Shown here: positions 20,982 through 31,227 of the stretch, one piece after another
Layout: the number at the start of each line of letters is the position of its first letter
Position numbering within the stretch: position 1 is the stretch's first letter
Translations under genes and position numbers: made by a program
Notes under the pieces: generated by a model
Seen by the model: the letters and a program-made list of their open reading frames with translations, nothing else
What the model was told of the DNA's origin: nothing
The model's database searches: none
Origin: Vreelandella malpeensis
Lineage (GTDB): Bacteria > Pseudomonadota > Gammaproteobacteria > Pseudomonadales > Halomonadaceae
Direction of reading: 5' to 3'
Assembly (NCBI RefSeq): GCF_020622355.1
Contig: NZ_WHVL01000006.1
Location: forward strand, 186,001-250,000
Length of the DNA stretch: 64,000 nt

Positions 20982-22930
20982 GGGAGCGCCCTGAAGCGTT
21001 GGCCAATAGAAAAGTGCGGGCGGATCACGTCGATCTCCGGGTGATTCTGCAGAAAGTCGTCCGGGTAGTAGCCGATGTGGCGAATGCCTTCCTCCTTGAG
21101 CAGGCGCACCCAGCCAGCGATCTCCTCGCTCGGGATCGGCGTCTGGGTACGCCAGTCCTGGGTCTGCAGCTCGAACACCAGCTGCTCGGCGCTGACACTT
21201 GCAAGCGCGCGCCGCGCGAGCGTTCTTAGCCAGCCGTCGGGATCGGTATCGGCCCTTTCCATGTAGGGCATGGCCATCACCGCGACAAAATCGTAGGCGC
21301 GGGCGAAGCCGGTCGCGCTTTGCGAGAACCACTGCTGGCTTTCCGGGTTCATGATCGTGACCGCGTAAAGGTTGCGCGAACTGGTGAATTCCTTGTTGTC
21401 CGACTGGCGGTAATAGTTGGCCGAGGCGAGCAGCTCTTGGGTGAAGTCCGCCAGAAAACGCTCCTTGTAGTCGGTCCAGCGCGCAATCGAGGCCTCACTC
21501 TGTAGCGCATCGAGGCTACCGGGCAGGCCGGCGTTGGCGTAGGCCCTGAGCGCCTCGGTGCCGGCATCCTCGTGATCGGTCAGGAAGGCGTCGTCGTGGA
21601 ACAGCACGCCGTCGAACTTGGTCATGCGACCGAGATCCTGGTAAATCTCGTTGATGAGCCGGCGGTTGTCGGCGTCGAAGGGGGAGAGGCGGCGGTAGAG
21701 CTCCGGCGCCTCGCCGCCGGTGCGGTCGTTGATGACGTAGGAGTGACCCTCGCCCAGGTTGAAGGAGAGCACCGGCATCCAGGCGTAGACCTTCACTCCG
21801 GCGCGCTTCTTGAGCTGCCAGGCCACGCGATTGAACAGGTCCGCGCGCATCGGCAGGTGGCGGTTGGGGAAGTAGAGGGCGTTGGCCACGCCGTCGCCTT
21901 CCGGGTCGGCGAAGGCCTGCAGGTAGACCGTGGAAACGCCGTAGCTGTAGATGCGCTGGATCAGTCGGTCGAGGTTCTGCTCCTGCTGGACCGGGTCCGG
22001 GTCATAGACGTAGTCGAGGTCCACGTGGACGATGCGCAGCGCCTCGTTCTCCCACACGCGGTTGGCGAGGATCTCGTCGATCGTCTGCAGGCTGGTCTCC
22101 TGATCGATCAGGTAGCGGTGGATGCTGTCGAGCGAGTCGCCTTCGCGGTTGGGCGAGCTCAAAAGGCTGAAGGTGTAGCGCATGCCGACCTCGGCGGCAA
22201 GGTCGAGGGTGGCCTGACTGTACGCCCCGTAAGGCCATACCATCAGGCGCGGCGCGCGGCCCAGGTGCTCGTCGAACTGCGCGCGGGTGCGCGCCATGTC
22301 GGCGCGAATGCGCGCCAGGTACCCGGCTTCGGACTCGTAGCCGCCCTGGCGGCTCCAGATGCTGGTCACCGCCGCGCCCTGCTCGTTGCCCTGCGGGTTG
22401 CCCAGCACCCCGTGGTGTAGATCAAAGGAGTGCGAGGCGATCTCGACCAGCGGGGAGTCGTCGAGCTCGCGCACCTGCGCCCAGCTCAAGAACTGCTCGC
22501 GGGGCAGGGTGGTGGCCCCGTAGGGCACTTGGCCGCCGGCGGGCACGTCGAGCCAGCTGCCCACCACCGCCTGCACGGCAGGAAAGTCGTAGAGCTTCAA
22601 AAGCGGAAAGACGATGTCGTAGAAGCTTTGGTAGCCGTCGTCGAAGGTCAAGAGCACCGCCTTGTCCGGCAGCGGCGCGCGGCCTTCTCGGGCATCGAGG
22701 ATCTGCTGGAAGCTGACCGGCTGATAGCCCTCCGCTTCGATGAGGTTGAAATGCTCCACCAGCCGCGTGCGCGTGATGGTCTGGGAATAGAGCGTTCTAT
22801 CCGGTGTGACCTGGGCGTCCACCACGTCGTGGTAGCTGATCACCACGAAGTCGTTCGGGGCGCGCTGCGCCAGGGCCGGCAGGCTCGCCAGCAAGATCAC
22901 CACGCCTGCGATGAATCGTCGCCAGTCCAT
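20978..22930 (-). CDS. pgaB: PgaB, PNAG N-deacetylase/hydrolase
   Basis: Periplasmic enzyme that partly de-N-acetylates PNAG for export. The N-terminal polysaccharide-deacetylase domain shows SYHDVVD, LTFDDGYQS and SHSFDLHHG metal and catalytic motifs. The C-terminal half is the glycoside-hydrolase-like domain (HVDLDYVYDPDP onward). The start at 22930 has GGAG nine bases upstream and overlaps the pgaA stop by one base. The signal peptide ends ASLPALAQ with no lipobox cysteine, whereas E. coli PgaB is a lipoprotein. The 650-residue length fits the two-domain form. Confidence 0.94.
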   Translation of the reverse strand: MDWRRFIAGVVILLASLPALAQRAPNDFVVISYHDVVDAQVTPDRTLYSQTITRTRLVEHFNLIEAEGYQPVSFQQILDAREGRAPLPDKAVLLTFDDGYQSFYDIVFPLLKLYDFPAVQAVVGSWLDVPAGGQVPYGATTLPREQFLSWAQVRELDDSPLVEIASHSFDLHHGVLGNPQGNEQGAAVTSIWSRQGGYESEAGYLARIRADMARTRAQFDEHLGRAPRLMVWPYGAYSQATLDLAAEVGMRYTFSLLSSPNREGDSLDSIHRYLIDQETSLQTIDEILANRVWENEALRIVHVDLDYVYDPDPVQQEQNLDRLIQRIYSYGVSTVYLQAFADPEGDGVANALYFPNRHLPMRADLFNRVAWQLKKRAGVKVYAWMPVLSFNLGEGHSYVINDRTGGEAPELYRRLSPFDADNRRLINEIYQDLGRMTKFDGVLFHDDAFLTDHEDAGTEALRAYANAGLPGSLDALQSEASIARWTDYKERFLADFTQELLASANYYRQSDNKEFTSSRNLYAVTIMNPESQQWFSQSATGFARAYDFVAVMAMPYMERADTDPDGWLRTLARRALASVSAEQLVFELQTQDWRTQTPIPSEEIAGWVRLLKEEGIRHIGYYPDDFLQNHPEIDVIRPHFSIGQRFRALP

Positions 22931-25356
22931 TACTGAAATCTCCATACGATACCTGCACTCAGGGTGTTGTCGTACTCAGGAACGCCATCGTAGACCGCGC
23001 GCTCCCGGGTGATGCCGTATTCGAGCTCGAAGCGTGGCGCGAGCTCGAAGCGGTGGCCGTAGCCGATCGACCAGGTATTCTCGTCATCGAAATTCTCCTG
23101 CCAGTAGCGCCCGGAGCCGATCGTCAGCGTTTGGATGAACGACTGGCGGTAATCCAGCGGAATCTCGTAGTTCACCGACAGTACCCCGGCGAGATTCGCG
23201 TCGCGCTCCGGGTTGAAGTAGCTCGCCGTCACGTCGTCGTTGAGCGAGGCGCTCGCCTGTACTTCAGCGTCGATCTGCCAGCGATCCAGGTGATAGAGCG
23301 TCTCACGCCAGTAGCCGTAGGCGGCGCGGCGCAGGTTGTCATCGCTGAAGTCCATCGCCGATACGCCGAGCGCGCCGGTGCCGCGCTCGTCGCGGCGAAA
23401 GGCGAGCTCGGCGCGGTAGCGGTCGGCGCTGACGCCGTCGTCGAGCGCGCGCAGCGGCGTATCCACGCTGTTGATGTCGACGCCCAGCGTCGCGCTGAGC
23501 TGATCATTGATGGCGTAGCGAATGTCCGCCCGGGCGAGAAAGTCGCGGCCCAGCTGCGCGCCGGTGCCTGCCGCGACCACCACGGTCGCCGGGTACAGGT
23601 TGATCTCGTAGCCTGCCACGGTGTAGCCGGCGCGAAGCTCTCGGTCGTCGAACTCGCCGTACTGGTTGATCTGCTCGACGAAGGGGAGCGAGCCACGGGC
23701 GTCGCGCGGTCCATCCAGGCGCACTTGCGAGCGCCACTCTTGCGATGCCTGGGTGCTCGTGCCGTCGCTGCGGCCGCGCGTGAAGGTGGCGCTCAGCTGC
23801 GGCGCCCGGGCTTCACGCCACTCCCGGGCCAGCTCGTCACGGGAGGCGCTGGGGCGCGCTTCGCTTATTTCGCGGGCGATCTCGGTCGTGGTGCCTTCCC
23901 ACTGGCCGCGCTGCAGGCGCGCCAGAAGCACCCCGTGCTCGGCCTGGTAGCGCTGGTCCGGCGGCAGCAGGGTTTCGGCCATCTGATAAGAGGTTTCGGC
24001 TTCGCGTGGCCAGCCCCGGTCGCGCTCCAGGTCGCCCTTGGTGACCCAAAGATACGGCTCGCCCGGCGCCTGGGCCTGGTAGCTCGCCAGCCGCTCGCTG
24101 GCCTCGTCCATCTGTCCGCGCCAGGCGGTCAGGAGGACATCGAGCATGAGAATCTTCTGGTAGTTGGTGTTGTTGATTTGAACGGTGCGGGTGAAGTCCC
24201 AGCGGTACTCCGGCTCCTTGGCAAGCCAGCTCTGCAGCAGCCGGTCGGCCTCCTTGAAGCGCTGGGCGTCGGTATAGCTGTAGAAGAGCCCTTCGTTGAG
24301 CGGGTCGTCCGGGTCCACGGCCATCTGCGGTGAGCGGCGGATCAGCTCGCGGTAGAGGGTGGCGGCTTCATCCGGGCGTCCCAGCCCGTTCAGCGCCAGG
24401 GCGCGGGCGCGCAGCACGTAGTCGGGCAGGGCACCATGCTGAAGCTCGAGTCGCATCGACAGCGCCTCGGCCTCGCTGAAGCGGCGCAGCTCCGAGAGGG
24501 CCACCACCTTGTCGTACTCGGCGCGGGCTTCGAGCTCGTCGGGCAGGCCCGGCGCGGCCAGCACTGAATCGAGCTGGGCCAGCCCGCTTGCCGTGCGGTC
24601 CGGCTGGTCGGTATGAATGCCCAGGCGAATATCGGTCACCGCCTCGTAGTAGGCGAGCCACAGCCGGTCGCTGGCCGCGAAGGTGTCCGGGTGTGCGAGC
24701 ATCAGCTCACGCGCGGCGCTGCTGGCGCCGAGCCCCACCGCCAGGCGGTAGACCGCCTGGAGCTCGCCGGTGTTGTCGATATTGCGCTCGACCAGCGCCT
24801 GGCGGGCGGCGAGCTCCTGTACCGGGTTCTGGGTCTGGGAGGCGAGATAGCCGCGCGCCTCGAGCCCCTGGGTGGTGCTGCCCGCAAGGCGCTCGTAGCG
24901 CTCTAACGCGATACCGGCTTCGGTATAGCGCTGCTGGTCGGTGTAGACGAGCGCCTGGCCGAGCAGAGCCTGGGTGGCCTCCGGGTCGCGCCGCGCGAGC
25001 GCCTGGTAGTAGACAAGCGCCTGATCGAAGGCCTGGATGCTTCTCGCCGCGCTCGCTAGCGTCTCGAGTTCGCCGACCTGGTACTGTTCGACTCGGCAGC
25101 CGGTGCAGACATTGAGCGCTTGCTGGTAGCGCTCGGCACGCACCAGCAGCGCGATCAGATCCGCCCGCACACGCTCGTCGCCGGTCTGGGCGTAAAGGCG
25201 CTCGAGGCCCGCGATGGCCTCAGGAAGCGCCCCCTGGCGCGCTTCGCGTACCAGCGATTCGCGGGTCACGTCCGTACTGCTCTGGGCCTGGGCCGCTCCT
25301 GCCATCAGGCTTGCGAGCAGGCTCAAGGGCCAGAAAGGGCGAAGGCGATCATGCAT
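22930..25356 (-). CDS. pgaA: PgaA, outer-membrane PNAG export porin
   Basis: The secretion channel for PNAG. A signal peptide (cleavage after AAQAQ region, about residue 25) is followed by an extended periplasmic TPR superhelix up to about residue 500 and a C-terminal beta-barrel with alternating aromatic/polar strands, ending GIVWRFQ. The 808-residue length matches the E. coli protein. It is the first gene of the pga operon; an AT-rich upstream region holds a near-palindrome. Acidic barrel loops (for example NPERDANLAG) fit a halophile. Confidence 0.92.
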   Translation of the reverse strand: MHDRLRPFWPLSLLASLMAGAAQAQSSTDVTRESLVREARQGALPEAIAGLERLYAQTGDERVRADLIALLVRAERYQQALNVCTGCRVEQYQVGELETLASAARSIQAFDQALVYYQALARRDPEATQALLGQALVYTDQQRYTEAGIALERYERLAGSTTQGLEARGYLASQTQNPVQELAARQALVERNIDNTGELQAVYRLAVGLGASSAARELMLAHPDTFAASDRLWLAYYEAVTDIRLGIHTDQPDRTASGLAQLDSVLAAPGLPDELEARAEYDKVVALSELRRFSEAEALSMRLELQHGALPDYVLRARALALNGLGRPDEAATLYRELIRRSPQMAVDPDDPLNEGLFYSYTDAQRFKEADRLLQSWLAKEPEYRWDFTRTVQINNTNYQKILMLDVLLTAWRGQMDEASERLASYQAQAPGEPYLWVTKGDLERDRGWPREAETSYQMAETLLPPDQRYQAEHGVLLARLQRGQWEGTTTEIAREISEARPSASRDELAREWREARAPQLSATFTRGRSDGTSTQASQEWRSQVRLDGPRDARGSLPFVEQINQYGEFDDRELRAGYTVAGYEINLYPATVVVAAGTGAQLGRDFLARADIRYAINDQLSATLGVDINSVDTPLRALDDGVSADRYRAELAFRRDERGTGALGVSAMDFSDDNLRRAAYGYWRETLYHLDRWQIDAEVQASASLNDDVTASYFNPERDANLAGVLSVNYEIPLDYRQSFIQTLTIGSGRYWQENFDDENTWSIGYGHRFELAPRFELEYGITRERAVYDGVPEYDNTLSAGIVWRFQ

Positions 25357-25383
25357 GATGAGTGTCCTACACAGGGCGATGAA

Positions 25384-25409
25384 GTAACACTTTTGTAATT
25401 AAGTGTAAC
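25384..25409. promoter_or_regulatory. Near-perfect palindrome upstream of pgaA (candidate operator)
   Basis: GTAACACTT at 25384-25392 and AAGTGTAAC at 25401-25409 form a 9-bp inverted repeat with one mismatch around an 8-bp AT-rich spacer, 28 bp upstream of the pgaA start. A further AGTGTA copy lies at 25414-25419. On the minus strand a -35-like TTTACA occurs at 25440-25435. The element sits where a transcription factor could block or adjust pga expression; its regulator is not identified. Confidence 0.5.
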
Positions 25410-25533
25410 TTTCAGTGTATAGGAGTATCTGAAATGTAAAACTAGCCTAAAACGTGAACCTGATGGCCAGTGAGGCCCAGCCCATATCACGCCCGCTTGC
25501 TACGCCCGACCTAGAGAAAGCGCATGACATTTC

Positions 25534-26424
25534 TCATCTTGCTTTCGGCGCCTGGCCTTGACTTTCTAACGCGTCGATCAGCTCGAGCGCGGCATTGGAG
25601 AGCGTGCGGCGGGTATGTACCAGATAGCCCAGCGGGCGCTCGAGGCGGGAAGTGGCGACTTCGAGCTCGACCAGCTCACCCTCCACCATGCCTTGGGGCA
25701 GCACGCTCCAGCCGAGGCCGACGCTGCACAGCATCTTCAGCGTCTCGAGGTAGTTGGTGGCGACGGACACCTGAAGCGCCAGGCCCGCCTGCTCGAAGCG
25801 GCGCTGGATCAGCGCGTGGGTGAAGGTCTGAAACCCCGGCAATACGCAGTCGAAGGCACACAGCGTGTCGAGCGACAGCGGCGCCGGCAGGTGGGCGAGG
25901 GGGTGATCCGCAGCGCAGACGAAACACAGCCGGTCGCGCCATAGCTCCATTGCCGAAAGCGCTGTCAGCGGCGTGGGTGAAAGGGTCACCACCGCGATCT
26001 CCACCTGACCGTCGAGCACGCTTTGGTAGGCGAGCTCCGAATCCAGAAAGCGCAAATCCAGCGCCACGTCCGGGTGGGCCCGGGTATAGCGCTTGAGAAT
26101 CGGTGGCAGGCGATGAAGGCCGATGTGATGACTGGTGGCAAGCGTCAACCTGCCGCCCACCTGGCCCGACAGGTTGGCCAGCGCCCGGCGGCTATCCTCC
26201 ATCGCCTCGAGAATGCGCACTGCCTGCGGGCGCAGCAAATGGCCCGCCTCGGTCAGCGCGATGCGCCGCCCGATACGATCGAAAAGCCGTGTTGTGAGCT
26301 GGGTTTCGAGGGTGGCGATGCGCTTGCTCACCGCCGGCTGGGTCAGGTGGAGTCGCTCGGCAGCGCGGGAAAAGCTTTGGGTATCGGCTACGGCCAGAAA
26401 AGCCTGCAGGCTCTGGGTATCCAT
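25534..26424 (-). CDS. LysR-family transcriptional regulator divergent from leuCDB
   Basis: A 296-residue LTTR. The N-terminal winged helix-turn-helix reads MDTQSLQAFLAVADTQSFSRAAERLHLTQPAVSKRI, followed by the linker helix and the two-lobed effector domain (from about residue 90). The start at 26424 has AGGAG seven bases upstream; the longer open frame to 26610 would overlap the shared promoter. Divergence from leuC and a palindromic T-N11-A box between them suggest it controls leucine biosynthesis and its own gene, as for the LTTR next to leuC in Pseudomonas. Effector unknown. Confidence 0.9.
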   Translation of the reverse strand: MDTQSLQAFLAVADTQSFSRAAERLHLTQPAVSKRIATLETQLTTRLFDRIGRRIALTEAGHLLRPQAVRILEAMEDSRRALANLSGQVGGRLTLATSHHIGLHRLPPILKRYTRAHPDVALDLRFLDSELAYQSVLDGQVEIAVVTLSPTPLTALSAMELWRDRLCFVCAADHPLAHLPAPLSLDTLCAFDCVLPGFQTFTHALIQRRFEQAGLALQVSVATNYLETLKMLCSVGLGWSVLPQGMVEGELVELEVATSRLERPLGYLVHTRRTLSNAALELIDALESQGQAPKAR

Positions 26425-26459
26425 CCGCGATCTCCTGACTGAAAAGCGCTTGGGCAGGT

Positions 26460-26474
26460 ATTCCAGTATGGAAT
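26460..26474. promoter_or_regulatory. LTTR box between lysR gene and leuC
   Basis: ATTCCA-GTA-TGGAAT is a perfect 6-3-6 palindrome that contains the T-N11-A signature of LysR-type binding sites. It lies 36 bp upstream of the regulator's start and about 140 bp upstream of leuC. A direct repeat, CATGAAT, occurs at 26481-26487 and 26490-26496 next to it. Confidence 0.7.
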
Positions 26475-26611
26475 CCAATCCATGAATAACATGAATTGCT
26501 TTTATGTGCGAGCCGCGTGACACTGGTCGCCATCTACCGCCCCGAGAGGCGGAATGCAATAAAATTGACGCACCGGACCGAACCAGCAGGGCAACCGCCC
26601 GGGAGAGCACG

Positions 26612-28063
26612 ATGTCAGGTCAAACCCTGTACGACAAACTCTGGAACCAGCACCTGGTCAAACAGCGCGACGACGGCACTGCGCTGATCTACATCGATCG
26701 CCAGCTGCTGCACGAAGTGACCTCACCTCAGGCGTTCGAGGGCCTGCGCCTGGCCGGGCGCAAACCGTGGCGGTTGGATGCCAACCTGGCCACGCCGGAT
26801 CACAACGTGCCGACCACGCTCAAGGAGCGCGCTGCCGGCAATAGCGGTATCGAGGACCCGGTCTCCTTGATCCAGGTGCAGACACTTGACGACAACTGCC
26901 TTGAGTACGGCATCGAAGAGTTCAAGATCAACGACCCGCGCCAGGGTATCGTCCACGTGGTGGGCCCGGAGCAGGGCGCCACGCTTCCCGGCATGACCGT
27001 GGTGTGCGGCGACTCCCACACCGCCACCCACGGCGCTTTCGCGGCACTGGCCCACGGCATCGGCACGTCGGAAGTCGAGCACGTGCTGGCGACCCAGTGC
27101 TTGCTGGCCCAGAAGATGAAGAACATGCAGGTGCGGGTGGAAGGCGAACTGGGTCTCGGCGTGACTGCCAAGGACGTGGTGCTGGCGATCATCGGCGAGA
27201 TCGGCACCGCCGGCGGCACCGGCTACGCCATCGAGTTCGCCGGCAGCGCCATTGCCTCGCTCTCCATGGAAGGGCGCATGACGGTGTGCAACATGGCGAT
27301 CGAAGCCGGCGCCCGGGTGGGCCTGATTGGCGTCGACGACACCACCATCGAGTACCTCGCCGAGCGCCCCTTCGCGCCCACCGCCGAGCAGTGGGACGCC
27401 GCGGTGGCCGACTGGCGCGCGCTGGTCTCGGACAGTGACGCGGCCTTCGACAAGGTCGTCACGCTGAAAGCCGAAGAGATCGAGCCCCAGGTGAGCTGGG
27501 GCACCAGCCCCGAGATGGTCACCGGCATTTCAGGCCAGGTGCCGGACCCGTTGGCCGCGGTGGACGAAACTGTCAAGCGCAGCCACACCCGGGCGCTGGA
27601 GTACATGGGCCTGCAGGCGAACCAGAAGATCACCGACATCAAGCTCGACAAGGTGTTCATCGGCTCCTGCACCAACTCGCGCATCGAGGATCTGCGCGAG
27701 GCCGCTAAAGTGGCCAAGGGCAACAAGGTGGCGGACTCGATCAAGCTCGCCATGGTGGTGCCGGGCTCGGGGCTCGTGAAACGCCAGGCGGAAGCCGAGG
27801 GGCTCGACAGGATCTTCATCGAGGCGGGCTTCGAGTGGCGCGAGCCGGGCTGCTCGATGTGCCTGGCGATGAACGCCGACAAGCTCGGCGCCGGCGAGCA
27901 CTGCGCCTCGACGTCGAATCGCAACTTCGAAGGCCGTCAGGGCTACGGCGGGCGCACCCATCTGGTGAGCCCAGCCATGGCCGCCGCCGCGGCGATCGCC
28001 GGCCATTTCGTCGACGTGCGCACGTTGCCCGCCAACGACGCCACTCACGCCCAGGAGGCCTGA
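26612..28063 (+). CDS. leuC: 3-isopropylmalate dehydratase large subunit
   Basis: With LeuD it isomerises 2-isopropylmalate to 3-isopropylmalate in leucine synthesis. It is an aconitase-family [4Fe-4S] protein: early catalytic segment [14 protein letters not shown], cluster ligands in [14 protein letters not shown] and [11 protein letters not shown]. The ATG at 26612 ([14 protein letters not shown]) has GGGAG just upstream; the open frame reaches 26504 without support. The product is 483 residues. The leuD start follows 1 bp after the stop. Divergent regulation by the neighbouring LTTR is likely. Confidence 0.97.
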   Translation: MSGQTLYDKLWNQHLVKQRDDGTALIYIDRQLLHEVTSPQAFEGLRLAGRKPWRLDANLATPDHNVPTTLKERAAGNSGIEDPVSLIQVQTLDDNCLEYGIEEFKINDPRQGIVHVVGPEQGATLPGMTVVCGDSHTATHGAFAALAHGIGTSEVEHVLATQCLLAQKMKNMQVRVEGELGLGVTAKDVVLAIIGEIGTAGGTGYAIEFAGSAIASLSMEGRMTVCNMAIEAGARVGLIGVDDTTIEYLAERPFAPTAEQWDAAVADWRALVSDSDAAFDKVVTLKAEEIEPQVSWGTSPEMVTGISGQVPDPLAAVDETVKRSHTRALEYMGLQANQKITDIKLDKVFIGSCTNSRIEDLREAAKVAKGNKVADSIKLAMVVPGSGLVKRQAEAEGLDRIFIEAGFEWREPGCSMCLAMNADKLGAGEHCASTSNRNFEGRQGYGGRTHLVSPAMAAAAAIAGHFVDVRTLPANDATHAQEA

Positions 28064-28064
28064 T

Positions 28065-28712
28065 ATGAACAAGTTCGAACGCCTGGAAGGTCTGGTCGCG
28101 CCGCTGGATCGCGCCAACGTCGACACCGACCTGATCATCCCCAAGCAGTTTCTGAAATCGATCAAGCGCACTGGCTTCGGGGTGAACCTGTTCGACGAGC
28201 TGCGCTACCTCGACGAAGGCCAGCCCGGCCAGGACTGCTCGAAGCGCCCGCTCAACGACGGCTTCGTGCTCAACCAGCCGCGCTACCAGGGCGCCCAGGT
28301 GTTGCTCGCCCGGCGCAACTTCGGCTGCGGCAGCTCTCGCGAGCACGCCCCTTGGGCGCTGGACGACTTCGGCTTTCGTGTGGTGATCGCGCCGAGCTTC
28401 GCCGACATCTTCTACAACAACGCCTTCAAGAACGGCATCCTGCTGATCACCTTGGCCGAAGAGCAGGTCGACCAGCTGTTCCAGGAAGTCGAAAGCAGTG
28501 AAGGCTACCGCCTGGACGTTGACCTCGAGAACCAGCGCGTCACCACCCCGGGCGGCGACGTCTTCACCTTCGAGGTAGACGCCTTTCGCAAGCACTGCCT
28601 GCTCGAGGGCCTCGACGACATTGGCATCACGCTCCAGGACGAGGATGCCATTCGTGATTTCGAGGCGAAGCACCGCCAGGCCCGCCCGTGGCTTTTCCGT
28701 CAGAGTGCCTGA
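28065..28712 (+). CDS. leuD: 3-isopropylmalate dehydratase small subunit
   Basis: Swivel-domain subunit that completes the LeuC active site. The 215-residue protein carries [14 protein letters not shown] near the N-terminus and the substrate-recognition motif [17 protein letters not shown]. Tightly coupled to leuC (1 bp gap) and followed by leuB after 29 bp. Length is normal for the bacterial form. Confidence 0.97.
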   Translation: MNKFERLEGLVAPLDRANVDTDLIIPKQFLKSIKRTGFGVNLFDELRYLDEGQPGQDCSKRPLNDGFVLNQPRYQGAQVLLARRNFGCGSSREHAPWALDDFGFRVVIAPSFADIFYNNAFKNGILLITLAEEQVDQLFQEVESSEGYRLDVDLENQRVTTPGGDVFTFEVDAFRKHCLLEGLDDIGITLQDEDAIRDFEAKHRQARPWLFRQSA

Positions 28713-28741
28713 CGTTCACCGACGCTTTTTAAGGAATTCGC

Positions 28742-29824
<1,083 letters not shown>

Positions 29825-29851
29825 GCGCTGCGCACACCTCAGGGCCCGAAC

Positions 29852-29886
29852 CGCCGGCCGCTGTACGCAGCGGCCGGCGTCTTTTG
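29852..29886 (+). terminator. Intrinsic terminator of leuCDB
   Basis: A 12-bp perfect GC-rich stem (29852-29863 with 29868-29879), TACG loop, then TCTTTTG. The T-tract is short but the stem is strong. Confidence 0.82.
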
Positions 29887-29935
29887 TTATAGTGAATGAC
29901 CTACAACTCTTACACGTACCAGCGGAGGACGTTAC

Positions 29936-31048
29936 ATGTTGAAAGTCGGTTTTGTCGGATGGCGCGGCATGGTGGGCTCGGTGCTCATGGATCGCCTGCA
30001 GGAGGACGGTGAGTTCAAGGGGATCGAACCCGTGTTCTTCACCACCTCGCAGGTGGGTCAGCCGGGACCCGACATCGGCGTGGACGTACCGGCGCTGAAA
30101 GATGCCTTCGATCTCGACGCCCTCAAGGCACTGGATGTCATCGTCACCTGTCAGGGCGGCGACTACACCAAGAAGGTATACAAGGACCTGCGCCAGAGCG
30201 GCTGGAACGGCTACTGGATCGATGCGGCGAGCACCCTGCGCATGGAAGACGAGGCGACCATCGTGCTCGACCCGGTCAACCGCCACGTTATCGATGCGCA
30301 ACTCGCCCGTGGTGCCAAGACCTTCGTGGGCGGCAACTGCACCGTAAGCCTGATGCTGATGGGCCTGGGCGGGCTTTTCGAGGCCAACATGGTCGAGTGG
30401 ATGACCTCCATGACCTACCAGGCGGCTTCCGGCTCCGGCGCCAAGCACATGCGCGAGCTTCTCAGTCAGATGGGCGATCTGCGAGATAGTGTGGTGACGG
30501 ATCTCGCCAATCCCGCCAGCGCCATTCTCGAGATCGACCGCCAGGTCACGGCCAGAATGCGCGCCGGCGATTTCCCGACCGAGAACTTTACAGCACCCTT
30601 GGCCGGCAGCCTGATCCCCTGGATCGACAGCAAACTCGAAAACGGCCAGAGCCGCGAAGAGTGGAAGGGCTTCGTCGAGACCAACAAGATCCTCGGCCTT
30701 GGCGACAACCCGGTGCCCATCGACGGCCTGTGCGTGCGCATCGGCGCGATGCGCTCGCACAGCCAGGCGTTCACCATCAAGCTCAAGCAGGATGTGCCGC
30801 TCGACGAGATCGAGGAGCGCATCGCCAAGCACAACGACTGGGTGAAGCTGATCCCCAACGACAAGGAAGCCACCATCGCCGGGCTCACCCCGACGGCGGC
30901 GACCGGCACGCTGGACATTCCGGTCGGCCGTCTGCGCAAGCTCAACATGGGCGGCGAATATCTCTCCGCCTTCAGCGTCGGCGATCAGCTCCTGTGGGGC
31001 GCGGCAGAGCCGCTCAAGCGCATGCTCAAGATCCTGCGCGAGCAGTGA
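29936..31048 (+). CDS. asd: Aspartate-semialdehyde dehydrogenase
   Basis: NADPH-dependent reduction of aspartyl phosphate to aspartate semialdehyde, the branch to lysine, diaminopimelate, threonine and methionine. The 370-residue protein starts with the dinucleotide motif [14 protein letters not shown] and has the catalytic cysteine in [10 protein letters not shown] (Cys135), plus the gammaproteobacterial [14 protein letters not shown] segment. AGCGGAGGACGTTAC supplies the ribosome site. It follows leuB as in Pseudomonas but after a terminator, so it is probably its own transcript. Confidence 0.97.
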   Translation: MLKVGFVGWRGMVGSVLMDRLQEDGEFKGIEPVFFTTSQVGQPGPDIGVDVPALKDAFDLDALKALDVIVTCQGGDYTKKVYKDLRQSGWNGYWIDAASTLRMEDEATIVLDPVNRHVIDAQLARGAKTFVGGNCTVSLMLMGLGGLFEANMVEWMTSMTYQAASGSGAKHMRELLSQMGDLRDSVVTDLANPASAILEIDRQVTARMRAGDFPTENFTAPLAGSLIPWIDSKLENGQSREEWKGFVETNKILGLGDNPVPIDGLCVRIGAMRSHSQAFTIKLKQDVPLDEIEERIAKHNDWVKLIPNDKEATIAGLTPTAATGTLDIPVGRLRKLNMGGEYLSAFSVGDQLLWGAAEPLKRMLKILREQ

Positions 31049-31082
31049 TCGCACGTCGCATTCGCGACAGGCGCGTCAAAGA

Positions 31083-31107
31083 GGGAGGCCCTAGCGGCCT
31101 CCCTTTT
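31083..31107 (+). terminator. Intrinsic terminator of asd
   Basis: An 8-bp stem, GGGAGGCC/GGCCTCCC, with a short CTAGC loop followed by TTTT. Confidence 0.8.
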
Positions 31108-31227
31108 CGTTGACGCCGGGCGAAGAGCGCTACACTCGGCCCCCCAAAACAGAGTAGGCTATGGTAAAAAAGCATGATCCAGGGGCCTGCGAACCCAAGG
31201 CCCGGGAAACGAAGGCAAGGGGCCTCG

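Noticed and set aside
26475..26611. Leucine leader peptide/attenuator before leuC
   Set aside because: No short frame with runs of Leu codons and no terminator hairpin are visible; the LTTR box explains control better.
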